Of a stretch of 64,000 nt of DNA, positions 63,199-64,000 are shown piece by piece. Position 1 is the first letter of the stretch; the number at the start of each line of letters is the position of its first letter. The notes beneath the pieces are model-generated. The model was not told the origin of the DNA and searched no databases. It saw nothing but the letters and a program-made list of their open reading frames with translations. Source of the DNA: Mesostigma viride (taxonomy: Eukaryota > Streptophyta > Mesostigmatophyceae > Mesostigmatales > Mesostigmataceae); NCBI GenBank assembly GCA_009746045.1, contig RPFO01000026.1, positions 1,495,042 to 1,559,041 of the forward strand. The letters are read 5' to 3'. A program made the translations under genes and the position numbers.

Positions 63199-64000
63199 GA
63201 ATAGCAATAGCCCTAGCTTGTAACCATTGGAGTCACTGCCGCTATAAGGCAGCCATGCCTAGAATACATGTTTGCCTAGCTGTGCCAACATACCTAGTCA
63301 CGTGCATGCCGCCAACGCACGGTACACAACCAGCCTTAGCCTAGTCCTAGTACAGCCGGCATGCTACGCCCTGGCTATGTTCAGATTACTTGCCCACGCT
63401 ATACTTAATTGTTATGCTACGCTACATGGGTCTTTATATTGCACCCCGACAGTCGGTTTGCCGGATCGTTAGCGTGTCCGTTTAGCTAGCGCGCCCGAAT
63501 GCAGCTGTGGCATGCCTTTGGCATGAAGGAGACTGGGGGGTCTCTGCCCTTTCTCCTGTAGTGCACACACAGGGATTAAAAGCACTTCGGTGCTCCGTGA
63601 CTCCCCAACGGGAGCACGTGTTTAATTAATTAATTAATTAATGCCATGGGCCGGGCACGTGCGCGCTTTACTAGCTGCGTTCGATCCCGGTTTTGACATC
63701 CTTAACGACCGCGAACACGGCAGCGGCGGGCCCTGGCTACTGCCTGTCCGACCTGATTGATGCGGATGATACCACCCTCATCGCGCGCCCTGAGCACATT
63801 CAGACCTGGCTAGACTGTCTGGGCTTGAAGGCGCGGGCGGTGGGGTTGGAGATTAGGGTCAAAACTGAGACGATGGTGATTGGGGCTTCCAGTCGGCCGC
63901 CGCTGCCGCGGCTGCTCGACGGGACGGAGGTCCCGTTCCGTGATTGCTTCAAACTGCTGGGGAGCATGCTCCCCGACACGGTCGCCGACGATGTGGACTT

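Larger units (their letters stand above)
60092..63640 (+). mobile_element. Family B ORF1-type retroposon copy B
   Basis: Own sequence 60092-60514 and 62888-63640. Encodes ORF1 pieces (ATQVPKIAEQTATIASQPPR; later PKVYWRGRDLMINHKMWTPP), then a 3' UTR, the hairpin with CTCCCCAACGGGAG and a (TTAA)n tail. Interrupted at 60515-62874 by nested minus-strand elements (TSD GGCCTGGTACTAA). No RT of its own. It supplies the empty-site sequence for the foldback element and for Copia-1 plus in copy A. Confidence 0.85.
60025..64000 (+). mobile_element. LINE RT fragment (plus strand), split by family B copy B
   Basis: 60025-60091 reads PYLFIIVVDHA, which is RT. The sequence resumes at 63648 with the next part of RT and runs off the right edge, including DLIDADDTTLIARPEHIQTW, GLKARAVGLEIRVKTETMVI and LPRLLDGTEVPFRDCFKLLG. 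YADD is mutated to DADD. It is related to the LINE at 26218-36531. The inserted element has the short duplication ATGCCAT (60085-60091 and 63641-63647). Confidence 0.8.

Overview
The window is nuclear DNA of a eukaryote, most likely a green microalga; that assignment is inference. It rests on a spliced tRNase Z with a plastid-type leader, LINE ORF1 proteins of a type I associate with chlorophyte algae, GC-rich low-complexity coding exons, and dense microsatellites. No prokaryotic operon, CRISPR array or complete tRNA/rRNA gene was seen.

Layout. 1-203 is a purine microsatellite. 1955-9684 is a five-exon tRNase Z gene with a predicted transit peptide and a SAP domain; its large intron carries a 37-bp minisatellite of about 56 copies, and its introns contain decayed copies of the neighbouring exon ends. 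10052-13130 is a decayed minus-strand LINE split by later insertions.

13280-46944 is one 5'-truncated ORF1-type retroposon ('family B') blown up from about 1.5 kb to 33.7 kb by nested insertions. Most junctions are resolved by target-site duplications (TSDs). Inside it are a Copia-like element (here Copia-2, 14286-38391, TSD ATATA), a foldback element (38455-39252, TSD GCCAT) and an intact Copia-like element (Copia-1 plus copy, 39325-46628). Copia-2 is itself broken by two hairpin-ended insertions and by an element with terminal inverted repeats (TIRs) at 24302-36679. That last element contains a SINE-like repeat and a minus-strand LINE (26218-36531, TSD AGTTGGGTCAT), and the LINE contains a second Copia-1 in minus orientation (28889-36194, TSD GTTGG). 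The two Copia-1 copies differ by one substitution plus homopolymer changes over 7.3 kb, so they are very young.

46945-49650 is non-coding apart from an inverted duplication holding a MITE-like core. 49794-56318 is a three-exon gene for a very large disordered protein of unknown function. 57671-59630 is an intact, full-length ORF1-only LINE (12-bp TSD). 60025-64000 is a plus-strand LINE fragment containing family B copy B, which in turn contains nested minus-strand ORF1-only elements.

How they work together. Two retroelement groups dominate. (1) Both Copia-like families have the order Gag-integrase-protease-like-RT-RNase H instead of protease before integrase, an HGDD box in place of YxDD, and AGTT...AACT long terminal repeat (LTR) ends; Copia-1 also has a canonical -1 frameshift heptamer. 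(2) The LINE and two ORF1-only families share a 3' hairpin (loop CAAC) next to short tandem-repeat tails. In the LINE and family A the stem shows compensatory changes, which suggests the ORF1-only elements borrow the LINE's reverse transcriptase.
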